From positions 62,001 to 126,000 of the forward strand of contig NZ_FTNT01000002.1 in the NCBI RefSeq assembly GCF_900156495.1: 64,000 nt of DNA. Reading direction: 5' to 3'. The notes under the pieces are model-generated. The model had not been told where the DNA came from. It searched no databases and worked only from the letters and a program-made list of their open reading frames with translations. Both the position numbers and the translations under genes were made by a program. Shown here piece after piece: positions 35,141 through 49,157 of this stretch; position 1 is the first letter of the stretch; every line of letters starts with the position of its first letter. The DNA comes from Williamsia sterculiae. GTDB lineage: Bacteria > Actinomycetota > Actinomycetes > Mycobacteriales > Mycobacteriaceae.

Positions 35141-37213
35141 ATGACCACCACCCCTTCTGATCCGCAGGCCCGTCGCAGCGTCGACACCGTATTGGTGGCC
35201 AACCGCGGTGAGATCGCGTGTCGGGTGATCGAGACTCTGCGCGCCATGGGCATCCGCAGTGTCGCGGTGTACTCCGACCCCGATGCCGACGCCCGGCACG
35301 TTCGCTTGGCCGACACCGCGGTCCGCATCGGCCCGGCGTCGGCAGCGCAGAGCTACCTGTCCATTCCCACCCTGGTGGCCGCGGCGCGCGCCACCGGTGC
35401 CGATGCCGTACACCCCGGGTACGGGTTCTTGTCGGAGAACGCGGGATTCGCCGACGCGCTGGCTCAGGCGGACATCGTGTTCGTCGGGCCACCCGCCGAG
35501 GCGATCCGCACCATGGGTGACAAGATCACCGCCCGGGATGCGGTGTCGGCCAACGGTGTCCCGGTGGTACCCGGCGTCTCCAGACCGGGCCTGTCCGACG
35601 ACGACCTGATCGCCGCGTCCACCGACATCGGGTATCCGCTGCTCATCAAACCCAGTGCGGGTGGTGGCGGCAAGGGAATGCATCGGGTCGACGACGCGGC
35701 GGACCTGCCCTCGGCACTGGCCACCGCCCGCCGTGAGGCGGGGGCGGCTTTCGGTGACGACACCCTGTTCCTGGAGCGTTTCGTCGACACCCCTCGCCAC
35801 ATCGAGGTGCAGGTCATCGCCGACACCCACGGTTCGGTGATCCACCTCGGCGAACGCGAATGCTCGCTGCAACGACGTCACCAGAAAGTGATCGAGGAGG
35901 CGCCATCGGTGTTACTCGATGCCGCAACCCGGGCACGGATCGGCGACGCGGCCTGCGACGCGGCTCGCAGTGTCGGGTACGTCGGTGCGGGCACCGTCGA
36001 ATTCATCGTCTCCGCCAACCACCCCGACGAGTTCTTCTTCATGGAGATGAACACCCGCCTGCAGGTGGAACACCCGGTCACCGAGAAGGTCACCGGACTC
36101 GACCTGGTGGACCTGCAGGTCCGGGTGGCACGGGGAGAACGCCTGCCGCTGAGCCAATCCGACGTGCACCTCGACGGCCACGCCGTGGAGGCTCGCGTCT
36201 ACGCCGAGGACCCCGCCAACGGGTTCCTGCCCACCGGCGGGACCGTCCTGTCCGTCACTCACCCGACCGGACCCGGGGTGCGGGCCGACTCCGCCCTCTA
36301 TGACGGCATGGTCGTCGGCACCGACTACGACCCGATGCTGGCCAAGGTCATCGCGCACGGCATCGACCGTGAGGACGCCCTGCGCAGGCTCGATCGCGCG
36401 CTCGCCGACACCCGGGTGCTCGGGTTGCGCACCAACATCGACTTCTGTCGCACCGTGCTCCACGACCCACGCGTCCGCAGTGGGGACCTGCACACCGAAC
36501 TCCTCGACGAGATGGTGCTGGACTACCGCGCCCCAGCGCCACCCCCGGAGGCGCTGGCGCTGCTCGGCCTCGTCCGCGTCCCCGAGCCGGGCGACGGTGC
36601 CTGGCAACGACACGTCGGCTGGCGGCTCGGCGACCGCGCACCCGTGGTCACTCGTGTACACACCGACGCGGGGATCGCCACCGTCGCGGTGATCGGTGAT
36701 CGCGACGGTGGCGATGTCACCGTCACCGTCGCGGCCGGTGATGTCGAGGACGAGGACAACGATGCGCCGCGGTCCTGGCACGCCCGATGCGGGTGGGACG
36801 GTGACCGACTGACGGTCGACGGCGTCGGTAGCGGTTGGTCGCTCGCCGAGGACCCCGATTCCGCAGCGAACGAACGTCTCTGGATCGCGGGACCGGGCGG
36901 CACGTGGGAACTGACACTGGCGCGCACACAGGCGGACGCCCTCACCGACGACCACTCCGACGAGATCACCAGCCCCATGCCCGGCACTGTCGTCGCGGTG
37001 GGAACCGCTGACGGGCCGGTCACGTCGGGGAGCACCGTCGTCGTCATCGAGGCGATGAAGATGGAACACGCCCTACGGGCACCCGCCGACGGTGACGTGA
37101 CCGTGCGGGTCGCGGTCGGCGACAAGGTCACCGCCGGTCAGATTCTTGCCGTCCTCGAGTTCACCCACCGATCCGACACGTCCAACACCACAGAGGAGAC
37201 CGCGACAGTATGA
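35141..37213 (+). CDS. accA1: Acyl-CoA carboxylase biotin carboxylase/biotin carrier subunit
   Basis: A 690-residue alpha subunit. The biotin carboxylase domain (about 10-450: [24 protein letters not shown]-grasp [14 protein letters not shown], catalytic [17 protein letters not shown]) is followed by a linker and a C-terminal biotinyl domain with [12 protein letters not shown], where the lysine carries biotin. It pairs with the carboxyltransferase six bases upstream. The gene ends with an ATGA overlap with the acyl-CoA dehydrogenase, so translation is coupled. Substrate set by its partner: 3-methylcrotonyl-CoA by context. Confidence 0.95.
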   Translation: MTTTPSDPQARRSVDTVLVANRGEIACRVIETLRAMGIRSVAVYSDPDADARHVRLADTAVRIGPASAAQSYLSIPTLVAAARATGADAVHPGYGFLSENAGFADALAQADIVFVGPPAEAIRTMGDKITARDAVSANGVPVVPGVSRPGLSDDDLIAASTDIGYPLLIKPSAGGGGKGMHRVDDAADLPSALATARREAGAAFGDDTLFLERFVDTPRHIEVQVIADTHGSVIHLGERECSLQRRHQKVIEEAPSVLLDAATRARIGDAACDAARSVGYVGAGTVEFIVSANHPDEFFFMEMNTRLQVEHPVTEKVTGLDLVDLQVRVARGERLPLSQSDVHLDGHAVEARVYAEDPANGFLPTGGTVLSVTHPTGPGVRADSALYDGMVVGTDYDPMLAKVIAHGIDREDALRRLDRALADTRVLGLRTNIDFCRTVLHDPRVRSGDLHTELLDEMVLDYRAPAPPPEALALLGLVRVPEPGDGAWQRHVGWRLGDRAPVVTRVHTDAGIATVAVIGDRDGGDVTVTVAAGDVEDEDNDAPRSWHARCGWDGDRLTVDGVGSGWSLAEDPDSAANERLWIAGPGGTWELTLARTQADALTDDHSDEITSPMPGTVVAVGTADGPVTSGSTVVVIEAMKMEHALRAPADGDVTVRVAVGDKVTAGQILAVLEFTHRSDTSNTTEETATV

Positions 37214-38367
37214 CCATCACCGACGATCTCACCGACGAATACGACGCGCTGCGGACCACCGTCCGTGACTTCGCACAGTCGGTGGTCGCACCGGTCGCCG
37301 CGCGACACGACGCCGACCACACCTTTCCCTACGAGGTGATCGCGCAGATGGGGGAGATGGGCTTGTTCGGGTTGCCCTTCCCCGAGGAGTACGGCGGCGG
37401 TGGCGGCGACTACTTCGCGCTGTCGTTGGCATTGGAGGAACTCGGCAAGGTGGACCAGTCGGTGGCCATCACCCTCGAGGCCGGTGTCGGCCTCGGTGCC
37501 ATGCCCATCTACCGATTCGGCAACGAGGAGCAGAAGCGGACCTGGTTACCCGCGTTGGCCGAGGGTCGGGCGCTCGCCGGATTCGGGTTGACCGAACCGG
37601 GAGCCGGGTCCGACGCCGGGGCCACGGCCACCACCGCACGCCTGGACGGTGAGGAGTGGGTGATCAACGGGGCCAAGCAGTTCATCACCAACTCCGGCAC
37701 CGACATCACCAGCCTGGTGACCGTCACCGCGGTCACCGGGACCACCGAGAACGGCCGCAAACAGATCTCCACCATCGTCGTACCCTCGGGCACCTCCGGA
37801 TTCGAGGTCGGGAAGGCGTACGACAAGGTCGGATGGAACGCCTCGGACACCCATCCGCTGTCGTTCACCGACGCCCGCGTGCCGCGCGACAACCTGCTCG
37901 GTGAACGGGGCCGTGGTTACGCGAACTTCCTCTCCATCCTCGACGAGGGGCGTATCGCCATCGCCGCCCTGTCGACCGGGGTGGCGCAGGGGTGCGTCGA
38001 CGAGAGCGTCAGATACGCGAAGGAACGGCAGTCGTTCGGCAAACCCATCGGTGACTACCAATCGGTCTCGTTCGCCATCGCCCGGATGGAATTACGTGCG
38101 CACACCGCACGTACCGCGTACTACGACGCCGCGGCGAGGATGCTGGCAGGCAAACCGTTCAAGAAGGAGGCGGCCATCGCGAAGGTCGTCGCGAGCGAGG
38201 CGGCGATGGACAACGCCCGGGTGGCCACCCAGATCCACGGCGGATACGGGTACATGAACGAATACCCCGTGGCCCGGCACTACCGCGATTCCAAGATCCT
38301 GGAGATCGGGGAGGGCACCACCGAGGTCCAGCTGATGCTGATTGCCCGTGAGTTGGGTTTCCGGTGA
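37210..38367 (+). CDS. Acyl-CoA dehydrogenase (branched-chain type)
   Basis: A 385-residue FAD enzyme, expected to oxidise isovaleryl-CoA to 3-methylcrotonyl-CoA in this operon. Visible: [30 protein letters not shown], the signature [20 protein letters not shown] and the C-terminal [28 protein letters not shown]. The Glu in IGEGT is at the position that is catalytic in short- and branched-chain dehydrogenases; classical isovaleryl-CoA dehydrogenase keeps its Glu elsewhere. So activity on isobutyryl- or 2-methylbutyryl-CoA is also plausible. Coupled by ATGA to the carboxylase and by GTGA to the hydratase. Confidence 0.93.
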   Translation: MTITDDLTDEYDALRTTVRDFAQSVVAPVAARHDADHTFPYEVIAQMGEMGLFGLPFPEEYGGGGGDYFALSLALEELGKVDQSVAITLEAGVGLGAMPIYRFGNEEQKRTWLPALAEGRALAGFGLTEPGAGSDAGATATTARLDGEEWVINGAKQFITNSGTDITSLVTVTAVTGTTENGRKQISTIVVPSGTSGFEVGKAYDKVGWNASDTHPLSFTDARVPRDNLLGERGRGYANFLSILDEGRIAIAALSTGVAQGCVDESVRYAKERQSFGKPIGDYQSVSFAIARMELRAHTARTAYYDAAARMLAGKPFKKEAAIAKVVASEAAMDNARVATQIHGGYGYMNEYPVARHYRDSKILEIGEGTTEVQLMLIARELGFR

Positions 38368-38882
38368 GTGACAGCCGATTCGCGGACGGCGACGAGTTTC
38401 CCCGGGTCGTCCAGCGGGGCCTCTGGTTCGAGGAGTTCGCCGAGGGCACGATCTACGAGCACCGGCCCGGTCGAACGGTGACCGAGGCCGACAACGTCCT
38501 GTTCACCACGCTCACCATGAACGCGCAGGCCCTCCACCTCGATGCCGCCTGGGCGGCCGAGCAACCCGGCTTCGGTGGCCGACGGCTGGTCAACTCGATG
38601 TTCACCCTGTCGACGTTGGTCGGGCTGTCGGTCGCACAGCTCACCCAGGGCACGCTGGTGGCCAACCTGGGCTTCTCCGAGATCGCCTTTCCCGCGCCGA
38701 TGTTCCACGGCGACACTCTCCACGCCGAGACGCGATGCACCGGAAAGCGTCGATCCAGATCGCGACCCGGCGAAGGTGTGGTCAACTTGGAGCACGTCGG
38801 ACGAAACCAGCACGGCGAGGTGGTGGCCAGGGCGGTGCGGGCCACGCTGGTGCGTGCGACACCCGAGGACGGTGACCGATGA
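38364..38882 (+). CDS. MaoC-family enoyl-CoA hydratase
   Basis: A 172-residue hot-dog-fold hydratase. Family features: RGLWFEEFAEGTIYEHRPGRTVTEADNVLFTTLTMNAQALHLD with the catalytic Asp/His region, and FPAPMFHGDTLHAETR. In M. tuberculosis the gene at the same operon position (Rv2499c) is reported to hydrate itaconyl-CoA and is linked to 3-methylglutaconyl-CoA hydration, both fitting this pathway. GTG start at 38364 overlaps the dehydrogenase stop. It stands in place of a crotonase-type methylglutaconyl-CoA hydratase. Confidence 0.88.
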   Translation: MSDSRFADGDEFPRVVQRGLWFEEFAEGTIYEHRPGRTVTEADNVLFTTLTMNAQALHLDAAWAAEQPGFGGRRLVNSMFTLSTLVGLSVAQLTQGTLVANLGFSEIAFPAPMFHGDTLHAETRCTGKRRSRSRPGEGVVNLEHVGRNQHGEVVARAVRATLVRATPEDGDR

Positions 38883-39784
38883 GCAACTGGACGCCCGGCG
38901 GGCCGGCGTTGCTGTTCTGCCCGGCCGATCGGCCCGATCGATACCGGAAGGCCGCGGACCGCGCGGATGTGGTCATCCTCGACCTCGAGGACGCCGTCAC
39001 CCCCGCTGATCGAGAGGCGGCCCGGCAGGCGCTCGTCGACAACCCGCTGGACCCCGATCGGACCATCGTCCGGGTCAATGGCGCCGACACCGGCGACCAC
39101 GCGCGTGACCTGCGTGCCATCGCCCGGACCGACTACCGGGTACTGATGCTCGCCAAGGCGGAATCGGCGCGCCATGTCGTCGCCACCGGTCATCAGGTGA
39201 TCGCGTTGATCGAGACACCGACAGGGGCGGTCAACGCCCTCGACGTCGCCTCCGCGGCCAACTGTATCGGGCTGATGTGGGGCGCCGAGGATCTCGTCGC
39301 CGGACTCGGTGGTCGCTCCAGCCGGTTCGGTCCCGGCGAGGCCGATCCGGGTGCCTACCGCCATCTGGCGCGCCACGTCCGGTCACAGGTGCGGCTCGCC
39401 GCGGCCGCCCACGACCGGTTCGCCGTGGACTCCGTGCACCTCGACATCGGTGACGTCGACGGGTTGCGTGCGGAGGTGCTCGACGCGGTCGCACTGGGGT
39501 ATCAGGCGACCGCCTGTATCCACCCCTCTCAGGTCGACGTCGTCCGAGCCGGATATCAACCGTCGGACGACGAGTACCGATGGGCCACCGAGGTGGTGGC
39601 CGAAGCCGCGGCGAGCGGTGGTGTCTTCACCTTCGACGGCCGCATGATCGACGGCCCGGTGATCCGACAGGCCGAGGCGATCATCAGCAGGCGCCAGGCC
39701 GCCGACCTGACCGGTGCGTCGCACGACGACGCCGCGACGTCATCGGTCGAATCGACCACACCGAACGGAAGACGCCCATCGTGA
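38879..39784 (+). CDS. CitE-type beta-hydroxyacyl-CoA lyase
   Basis: A 301-residue TIM-barrel lyase of the CitE/malyl-CoA-type family: [80 protein letters not shown]. The M. tuberculosis homologue in the same operon (Rv2498c) has been shown to cleave (S)-citramalyl-CoA and (R)-3-hydroxy-3-methylglutaryl-CoA. The likely role is the last C-C cleavage, giving acetyl-CoA and acetoacetate from leucine, and pyruvate from itaconate. It has a Ser/Thr-rich tail of about 30 residues. ATGA overlap upstream, GTGA overlap downstream. Confidence 0.9.
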   Translation: MSNWTPGGPALLFCPADRPDRYRKAADRADVVILDLEDAVTPADREAARQALVDNPLDPDRTIVRVNGADTGDHARDLRAIARTDYRVLMLAKAESARHVVATGHQVIALIETPTGAVNALDVASAANCIGLMWGAEDLVAGLGGRSSRFGPGEADPGAYRHLARHVRSQVRLAAAAHDRFAVDSVHLDIGDVDGLRAEVLDAVALGYQATACIHPSQVDVVRAGYQPSDDEYRWATEVVAEAAASGGVFTFDGRMIDGPVIRQAEAIISRRQAADLTGASHDDAATSSVESTTPNGRRPS

Positions 39785-41433
39785 CCGACCTGTCGTATGC
39801 GCGCGGTGAGACCGAACCGCCGCTCCTGGAGCAGACAATCCCGCAGTCGCTGGCGCAGACCGCCGAGCGATACCCGCATCACGACGCCCTGATCGACGTG
39901 GCGGCAGGTCGTTCGTGGACGTACACCGAATTCCTCGGCGATGTGCGGCGCCTTGCCGCGGGGCTCGTGCGTCTCGGGTTGGGACCAGGTGACCGATTGG
40001 GACTGTGGTCACCGAACCGATGGGAGTGGGTGATCACGCAGTACGCCTCCGCCGAGATCGGTGTGCTGTTGGTCAATCTGAATCCGTCCTACCGCCAACG
40101 TGAGATCGAGTTCGCCCTCAACCACGCGCAGGTGAGTTGCGTGCTGGCCGCCAGGAGCCACCGCGACCTCGAGTACCAGAACATGTTGCACATCGCCCGG
40201 CCGAACTGCCCTGCGCTGCAGCGAGTGGTGTTCTTCGAGTCCGAGGAATGGGCCGACCTGCTCAGTGTGCCCGCTCCCGAACTCGCCGACGAGGTCGCCC
40301 GTCTGCGTGACGGATTGAGTGTCGGTGACGACATCAACATCCAGTTCACCTCGGGTACCACCGGTTTCCCCAAGGGCGCGACGCTGTCACATCGGAACAT
40401 CCTGAACAATGGCTACCTCGTCGGAGAACTGTGTCACTACACCGCCGACGACCGGATCTGCATCCCGGTGCCCTTCTACCATTGCTTCGGGATGGTGATG
40501 GGGAATCTGGCCGCCACCACCCACGGTGCGGCGATGGTGATCCCCGCCGCCGGGTTCGACCCGGCCGCGACGCTGCGCGCGGTGGTCGGGCAGCGGTGCA
40601 CCAGCCTGTACGGGGTGCCGACGATGTTCATCGCCGAACTGGCCCTGTTGGATTCGGGTGACCTCGGCGACGTCGACCTGTCATCGCTGCGGACGGGGAT
40701 CATGGCGGGTTCACCGTGTCCGGAACACGTGATGCGCCGGGTGATCGACGAGATGCACATGGCCGAGGTGTCGATCTGTTACGGTATGACCGAGACCTCG
40801 CCGGTGTCCACCCAGACCCGCAGTGACGACAGCCTCGAACGCCGGGTGGGAACCGTCGGTCGGGTGGGCCCGCATCTGGAGATCAGGATCGTCGACCCGG
40901 GCACCGGTGAGTCCGTCGACCGCGGTGCGAGTGGGGAGTTCTGCACCCGCGGCTACAGCGTGATGTCGGGATATTGGAACGAACCCGAGAAGACCGCACA
41001 GGTCATCGACGCCGACGGCTGGATGCACACCGGTGACCTGGGAGTGATGGACGACACCGGTTATGTCCAGATCACCGGGCGCATCAAGGACATGGTCATC
41101 CGCGGTGGTGAGAACATCTACCCCCGCGAGGTCGAGGAGTTCCTCTACACCCACCCCGACATCCTGGATGCCCAGGTGATCGGTGTGCCCGACGACAGGT
41201 ACGGCGAGGAGCTGATGGCGTGGGTGCGTCTCCGCGACGGCGCCGGAGACCTCACTGCAGACGACGTGCGTGCCTTCGCCGACGGAGTGATCGCGAAGCA
41301 CAAGATCCCCCGTTATGTGCATGTGGTGGAGGAATTCCCGATGACGGTGACCGGCAAGATCCGGAAGGTGCAGATGCGCGAGGACGCTGTCGACATACTC
41401 GGGCTGCCCGCCTCATCAGAGGGATCGCGGTGA
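39781..41433 (+). CDS. AMP-dependent acyl-CoA synthetase (FadD35-like)
   Basis: A 550-residue ATP-dependent acyl-CoA ligase. Adenylation motifs: [71 protein letters not shown] and the C-terminal catalytic lysine in [12 protein letters not shown]. It is likely to activate a short or medium organic acid feeding the same pathway, such as isovalerate or itaconate. The GTG at 39781 is chosen because it overlaps the preceding stop as GTGA, like the other genes here. Confidence 0.9.
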   Translation: MTDLSYARGETEPPLLEQTIPQSLAQTAERYPHHDALIDVAAGRSWTYTEFLGDVRRLAAGLVRLGLGPGDRLGLWSPNRWEWVITQYASAEIGVLLVNLNPSYRQREIEFALNHAQVSCVLAARSHRDLEYQNMLHIARPNCPALQRVVFFESEEWADLLSVPAPELADEVARLRDGLSVGDDINIQFTSGTTGFPKGATLSHRNILNNGYLVGELCHYTADDRICIPVPFYHCFGMVMGNLAATTHGAAMVIPAAGFDPAATLRAVVGQRCTSLYGVPTMFIAELALLDSGDLGDVDLSSLRTGIMAGSPCPEHVMRRVIDEMHMAEVSICYGMTETSPVSTQTRSDDSLERRVGTVGRVGPHLEIRIVDPGTGESVDRGASGEFCTRGYSVMSGYWNEPEKTAQVIDADGWMHTGDLGVMDDTGYVQITGRIKDMVIRGGENIYPREVEEFLYTHPDILDAQVIGVPDDRYGEELMAWVRLRDGAGDLTADDVRAFADGVIAKHKIPRYVHVVEEFPMTVTGKIRKVQMREDAVDILGLPASSEGSR

Positions 41434-43343
41434 CCGCGACGGTACGTCCTGGGCTGACCGGACGGATCGGCGAGTTCGCCGACGTCGTCGCCGCACGAAC
41501 CGGGAAAGAATTCGCCGACTACACCGCGCTCTGGCAATGGTCGGTGGAATACCCGGCGCAGTTCTGGCGTGCCGTGTGGGAGTTCTTCGACCTGGGACCA
41601 CTGGGCTCGTCCGACGACTCGGCGGTGCTCGCCGACCCCACGATGCCCGCCGCCCGGTGGTTTCCCGACGTGACGCTGAACTATGTCGACCAGGTTCTGC
41701 GACATCGTGATCAGTCAGGTGCGGCGATCGTCGCGCTCGACGAGGAGGGTCGGCGCGTCGTGGTCGAGTGGACGGAACTGCCCGGTCGGATCGCCGATGT
41801 CATGACCCGGCTGCAGGACGCCGGTGTCACCCGCGGCGACGTGGTCGCGGCCTACCTTCCCGACACGGCAGAGGCGGTGGTGGCGTTCCTGGCGACGGCC
41901 GCGCTGGGAGCGACCTGGTCGAGCTGCGGCCAGGACTACGCACCCTCGGGTGCGGCGGGCCGACTCGCGCAGCTGCGCCCCGTCGTGCTCGTGTCCGGTG
42001 ACGGATACCGCCATGGCGGCAAGGTCATCGACAAGACGGCCGATACGCGGGAGTTGCTGGAGATGCTGCCCGGGGCGACACTGCTACGCACCGAGGACTT
42101 CACCACCGGTCAGCCGGGTGCTCAGGTCGTGACCGAGCAGGTACCCGCCGATCATCCGCTGTGGGTGCTGTTCAGTTCCGGCACCACCGGACGACCCAAG
42201 GGTCTGGTCCAGGGCCACGGTGGGATCCTGGTGGAACATCTGAAGGCCGCTGCACTGCACGGCGACCTGGGGCCGGGTGACGTCTTCTTCTGGCAGACCG
42301 CGTTGAGCTGGATGATGTGGAACTATCAGCTCGCCGGCTTGCTCTGCGGCTCCACCATCGTCTGCTACAGCGGCAGTCCGCTCTTTCCCACCGCCGACCG
42401 GCTCTGGCAGGTGCTCGCCGACGAGCGCGTCACCTACTTCGGTACCAGCCCGGGCCAGCTGCAGGCCTCGCGTAAGGCGGGGTTGCACCCCGGCGCCGAT
42501 CACGACCTCTCGGCATTGCGCACCCTGGGCAGCACCGGGTCGTCACTGGCCCCGGACCTCTTCGACTGGGTGGATGCGGAGGTGGCCGCCGGGTTGCCGG
42601 TGTCGTCGATCAGCGGCGGCACCGACGTGTGCACCGCCTTCGCCGGTGGATCCACCGGGGTGACGGTGGTGCCCGGCGAGCTGTCGGTGCGCTATCTCGC
42701 TGTCGCCGTGCACAGTTGGTCATCCGAGCGCCGCCCGCTCATCGACGAGGTGGGGGAGATGGTGATCACCGCGCCGATGCCGTCCATGCCGGTGCGGTTC
42801 TGGGACGATCCCGACGGAGATCGGTACCGGGCGGCGTATTTCAGCCACGAGTGGGCCGACGGTCCCGACCCGCACATCTGGCGCCATGGTGACTGGGTCA
42901 CGGTCACCGATCGTGGATCGTTGATCATCCACGGCCGGAGTGACGCCACCCTGAACCGTCACGGGATCCGAATGGGATCGGCGGACATCTACGAGGTGGT
43001 GGAGTCGGTGGACGAGGTCGCGGAGGCCTTCGTCCTCGGTGTCGACCTACCCGACGGGCGTTATTGGATGCCGCTTTTCGTGACCTTGGTCGCCGGCGCG
43101 ACGTTCGACGACTCGCTCGTGGCACATCTGCGCACCGCGATCCGAAACCGGTTGTCACCACGCCACGTACCCGACGAGGTGATCCTCGCGCCGGGTGTGC
43201 CGCACACCCGGACAGGCAAGAAACTCGAGGTGCCGGTGACCGCGATCCTCGCGGGCCGACCCGACGTCTCAGTGGATCTCAAGTCCGTGGACGACCCGGA
43301 GCTCATCGACTGGTACCGCGGGCAGCATCCCCCGGAACGGTGA
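41430..43343 (+). CDS. Acetoacetate-CoA ligase
   Basis: A 637-residue adenylate-forming enzyme of the acetoacetyl-CoA synthetase family. The N-terminal [26 protein letters not shown] is typical of this family, as are [21 protein letters not shown], the [15 protein letters not shown] region and the C-terminal [12 protein letters not shown] with the catalytic lysine. It recaptures acetoacetate made by the lyase, which then enters beta-oxidation via thiolase encoded elsewhere. This replaces succinyl-CoA:3-ketoacid transferase, present in the mycobacterial version. GTGA overlap with the upstream gene; last gene of the operon. Confidence 0.92.
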   Translation: MTATVRPGLTGRIGEFADVVAARTGKEFADYTALWQWSVEYPAQFWRAVWEFFDLGPLGSSDDSAVLADPTMPAARWFPDVTLNYVDQVLRHRDQSGAAIVALDEEGRRVVVEWTELPGRIADVMTRLQDAGVTRGDVVAAYLPDTAEAVVAFLATAALGATWSSCGQDYAPSGAAGRLAQLRPVVLVSGDGYRHGGKVIDKTADTRELLEMLPGATLLRTEDFTTGQPGAQVVTEQVPADHPLWVLFSSGTTGRPKGLVQGHGGILVEHLKAAALHGDLGPGDVFFWQTALSWMMWNYQLAGLLCGSTIVCYSGSPLFPTADRLWQVLADERVTYFGTSPGQLQASRKAGLHPGADHDLSALRTLGSTGSSLAPDLFDWVDAEVAAGLPVSSISGGTDVCTAFAGGSTGVTVVPGELSVRYLAVAVHSWSSERRPLIDEVGEMVITAPMPSMPVRFWDDPDGDRYRAAYFSHEWADGPDPHIWRHGDWVTVTDRGSLIIHGRSDATLNRHGIRMGSADIYEVVESVDEVAEAFVLGVDLPDGRYWMPLFVTLVAGATFDDSLVAHLRTAIRNRLSPRHVPDEVILAPGVPHTRTGKKLEVPVTAILAGRPDVSVDLKSVDDPELIDWYRGQHPPER

Positions 43344-43440
43344 GACGTCTGGCGGTCGGCTGACGGTCCGCAGTCGAACGCATGACGTGTGGTGGCGGTG
43401 CTCAGAGCATTCTCATGGTGCTGTCAATCGCGTGTACTAG

Positions 43441-45186
<1,746 letters not shown>

Positions 45187-45192
45187 CCCGGA

Positions 45193-45226
45193 CGTCGGGC
45201 GCACCGGCACACCGGCGCGCCTGACG
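45193..45226 (+). terminator. Hairpin between the DUF5336 gene and the PerM-like gene
   Basis: CGTCGGGCGC (45193-45202) and GCGCCTGACG (45217-45226) pair with one G-U over ten positions, and the loop has its own CCGG/CCGG pairing. Probably an attenuating terminator six bases after the DUF5336 stop. Confidence 0.5.
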
Positions 45227-45260
45227 GTCCGTGGCCGCAGGGTTTGAGATTCTCGAGGAG

Positions 45261-46697
45261 ATGTCTGAACCAACTGCGCGCTCCACGATCGGGGATTCCC
45301 TGGTCACCCGTCTGCGAGCCACGCGCCGTGCGCGTCGCACCCAGGCGGTGACCGGGACGCAGTCGACCCGTGAGTTGTTCGTCATCGCCTTCGCGGTGCC
45401 CATCGCGCTGATCCTGTTGCTGGGACTGCTCACCGTCATCACTCTGCTCGCGGCAGGCGATTCGTTCACCGGCATGGTGTCGACGGTCTTCGCGATGTGG
45501 CTCGTGGTCCATCACGTCCCGATCAGCGTCAACGAGCTCGCCATCGGTGTGCTGCCGTTGATGCCGACGATGGTGCTCGTCGTCGCGGTCGCCGCGGTGA
45601 TCGGGCGGGTGGCGACCCCGGGCCGTACGCGCGCCGAACTCATCTCGCTGGTGCTCGCCGCCCTCGGCGGGCCGCTCGTCATCACCGCGCTGGGACTGGC
45701 GGTGGTCATGGACGCCTCCACTGCGTTGCCGGTGCAGGCGCCGGATCCGCTGACCGCATTCTGCTGGACCGCGGGGGTGCACGGGGTCGGTGTCGGCCTC
45801 GGTCTCGGACGCGGCCGTTGGGCGCAGGTGGGGGGCGTGCTCGGGATCACCTGGTGGGGACGACAGGCGGTGCGGACCGGTCTGGCCGGGGTGCTCGGGC
45901 TGTTCGTCGCGGCCGCACTGATGGTCGCCGTGCGGTTGGTCGTCAACTTCGACGTCACCGGGGAACTGATCCGCGCTGGCCACACCTGGTCGGGAATGCT
46001 CGGCCTGGTGGTGTTGTCGGTGCTGTACCTGCCCAACGTCATCATCGGTGCGGCGGGCTTCCTGGTGGGTGCCGACGTCCATGTCGGCACCGCGGCCGGT
46101 GACATCGTGAGCAGCCACGGTGGGTCGCTGCCCGGATTGCCGGTGTTGGCCGTGTTGCCCGACGGCGGGGCCGGTCACTGGATGGCCGTGCTGTTCGTCG
46201 TGCCCGCAGTGGTCGCCGTCGTGGTCGGTCGACGGTCTCTCGACATCGATCCGGTGCGCAACGCTCAGCGGGTCGCCGTCGCCGCGGCGATCACCGCCAC
46301 CGTGATGGTCGTCGCCACCGCGCTCGCCGGGGGCGACCTCGGGGCATTGGGTTCCGCGGGAATCAACGTTCCCGCGGCCGGGGTTTTCGCATTCGGGTGG
46401 ATCGCGGTGGTGGGAATGGTGATGGCACTCCTGGTCGGGTGTCTGCCTGCGTCGCTGCGGGAGCGACTCACCCCTGCCCACCCGTATGTGGTCACCGAAT
46501 CCGGGTCCGACGACCGAGACGACTTCGTCACCGCCGATCATCACGGCGCGGATCGCGAGGGTGGCGACGACGTACGGACCGTCGAGGACGACGACACGGT
46601 GGAGATCCCGGACCGCGCCGACGCGATCGACGTCGAGACGCCCGGAGAGGGCGAGGACCTGATAGCCGCGGACGACTTCGGTAACCGACGACACTGA
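45261..46697 (+). CDS. perM: PerM-like integral membrane protein (DUF6350)
   Basis: A 478-residue membrane protein with about ten helices and an acidic C-terminal tail of about 70 residues (after residue 400). It matches mycobacterial Rv0955 (PerM) by position, between the DUF5336 gene and purN, and by topology. In M. tuberculosis PerM is needed for cell division under stress and persistence and acts on FtsB; function here is inferred from that. The start is uncertain: ATG at 45261 has GAGGAG directly in front with no spacing, so GTG 45231 or a later start may be used. Confidence 0.82.
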   Translation: MSEPTARSTIGDSLVTRLRATRRARRTQAVTGTQSTRELFVIAFAVPIALILLLGLLTVITLLAAGDSFTGMVSTVFAMWLVVHHVPISVNELAIGVLPLMPTMVLVVAVAAVIGRVATPGRTRAELISLVLAALGGPLVITALGLAVVMDASTALPVQAPDPLTAFCWTAGVHGVGVGLGLGRGRWAQVGGVLGITWWGRQAVRTGLAGVLGLFVAAALMVAVRLVVNFDVTGELIRAGHTWSGMLGLVVLSVLYLPNVIIGAAGFLVGADVHVGTAAGDIVSSHGGSLPGLPVLAVLPDGGAGHWMAVLFVVPAVVAVVVGRRSLDIDPVRNAQRVAVAAAITATVMVVATALAGGDLGALGSAGINVPAAGVFAFGWIAVVGMVMALLVGCLPASLRERLTPAHPYVVTESGSDDRDDFVTADHHGADREGGDDVRTVEDDDTVEIPDRADAIDVETPGEGEDLIAADDFGNRRH

Positions 46698-46756
46698 CCG
46701 AGGGTCACCGGGCGGTCGGGACACGGCCCGAGTCCGGGCTGGCACCGGCTGGGAAC

Positions 46757-46762
46757 TAGGCT
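46757..46762 (+). promoter_or_regulatory. -10 element for purN
   Basis: TAGGCT, a TANNNT type -10, predicts transcription from about 46769. That start would exclude the ATG at 46766 and leave a 5' leader of about 110 bases with a GAGGAG ribosome site at 46871-46876. Confidence 0.4.
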
Positions 46763-46882
46763 CGCATGCGGCACGGAGACCGGGCGAACCCGGCCCGAAC
46801 ACCCGGTGTGGTTCCGGGTGCGACCGCTGGGGATGTGTCCCGTGGTCCTGCCCACCGATACGACCATTCCGAGGAGCCGGTC

Positions 46883-47499
46883 CTGAACGTCTCACCCGAC
46901 CCTGCCGCACCCATCGTGGTGCTCGCTTCGGGTACCGGGACGTTGCTGAGTGCGCTCCTCGACGCCGGCGACGGCCCGGACAGTCCCTTCCGAGTGGTCG
47001 CTGTGGTCACCGACCGCGACTGTCCGGCCGCGGCTATCGCGGTGAGACGCGACCTCCCCGTCCACGTGCTGCCGATCGGGACCCACGCCTCCCGTGTCGA
47101 GTGGGACGTCGGGATGACCGCCGCCGTCGCGGGGTATCGGCCCCGGGTCGTGGTGACCGCGGGTTTCATGAAGATCCTCGGCTCCGCGTTCCTCGACGAG
47201 TTCGCCGGGCGGATCATCAACTCACACCCGGCGTTGCTGCCCGCGTTCCCGGGAGCTCACGCCGTGGCCGACGCACTCGCGCACGGCGTCAAGGTCAGCG
47301 GTTGTACCGTCCACCTGGTCGACGCCGGAGTCGACACCGGTCCGATCCTGGCCCAGGCCCCGGTGTTCGTCGAACCAGAGGACGACGAGATCACCCTGCA
47401 CGAACGGATCAAAGCCGTGGAACGCGGACTCTTGGCGACCGTGGTCGCCGCGGTGATCCGCACCGGAGTCGACATCGACGGACGAAAGGCGCACATACG

Positions 47500-47503
<4 letters not shown>
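46883..47503 (+). CDS. purN: Phosphoribosylglycinamide formyltransferase
   Basis: A 206-residue enzyme transferring a formyl group from 10-formyl-tetrahydrofolate to GAR, the third step of purine synthesis. Core motifs: [73 protein letters not shown] with catalytic Asn/His/Asp. The frame continues upstream to ATG 46766 and GTG 46835, but neither has a good ribosome site. CTG at 46883 has GAGGAG six bases before it and gives the normal PurN length. That choice is inferred. Coupled to purH by a GTGA overlap. Confidence 0.85.
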
Positions 47504-49080
<1,577 letters not shown>

Positions 49081-49157
49081 CGCCGCCGCGAGCGTGACCC
49101 GCGCGATGTCGTCGTATGCACTTTGCGCTACGCGGTGCAGTGTTCTTGGATGATCGC

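Noticed and set aside
33689-35881. Long minus-strand frame (about 730 codons) opposite the carboxylase genes
   Set aside because: A mirror of the accD1/accA1 codons, with His/Gly/Val-rich composition typical of antisense frames.
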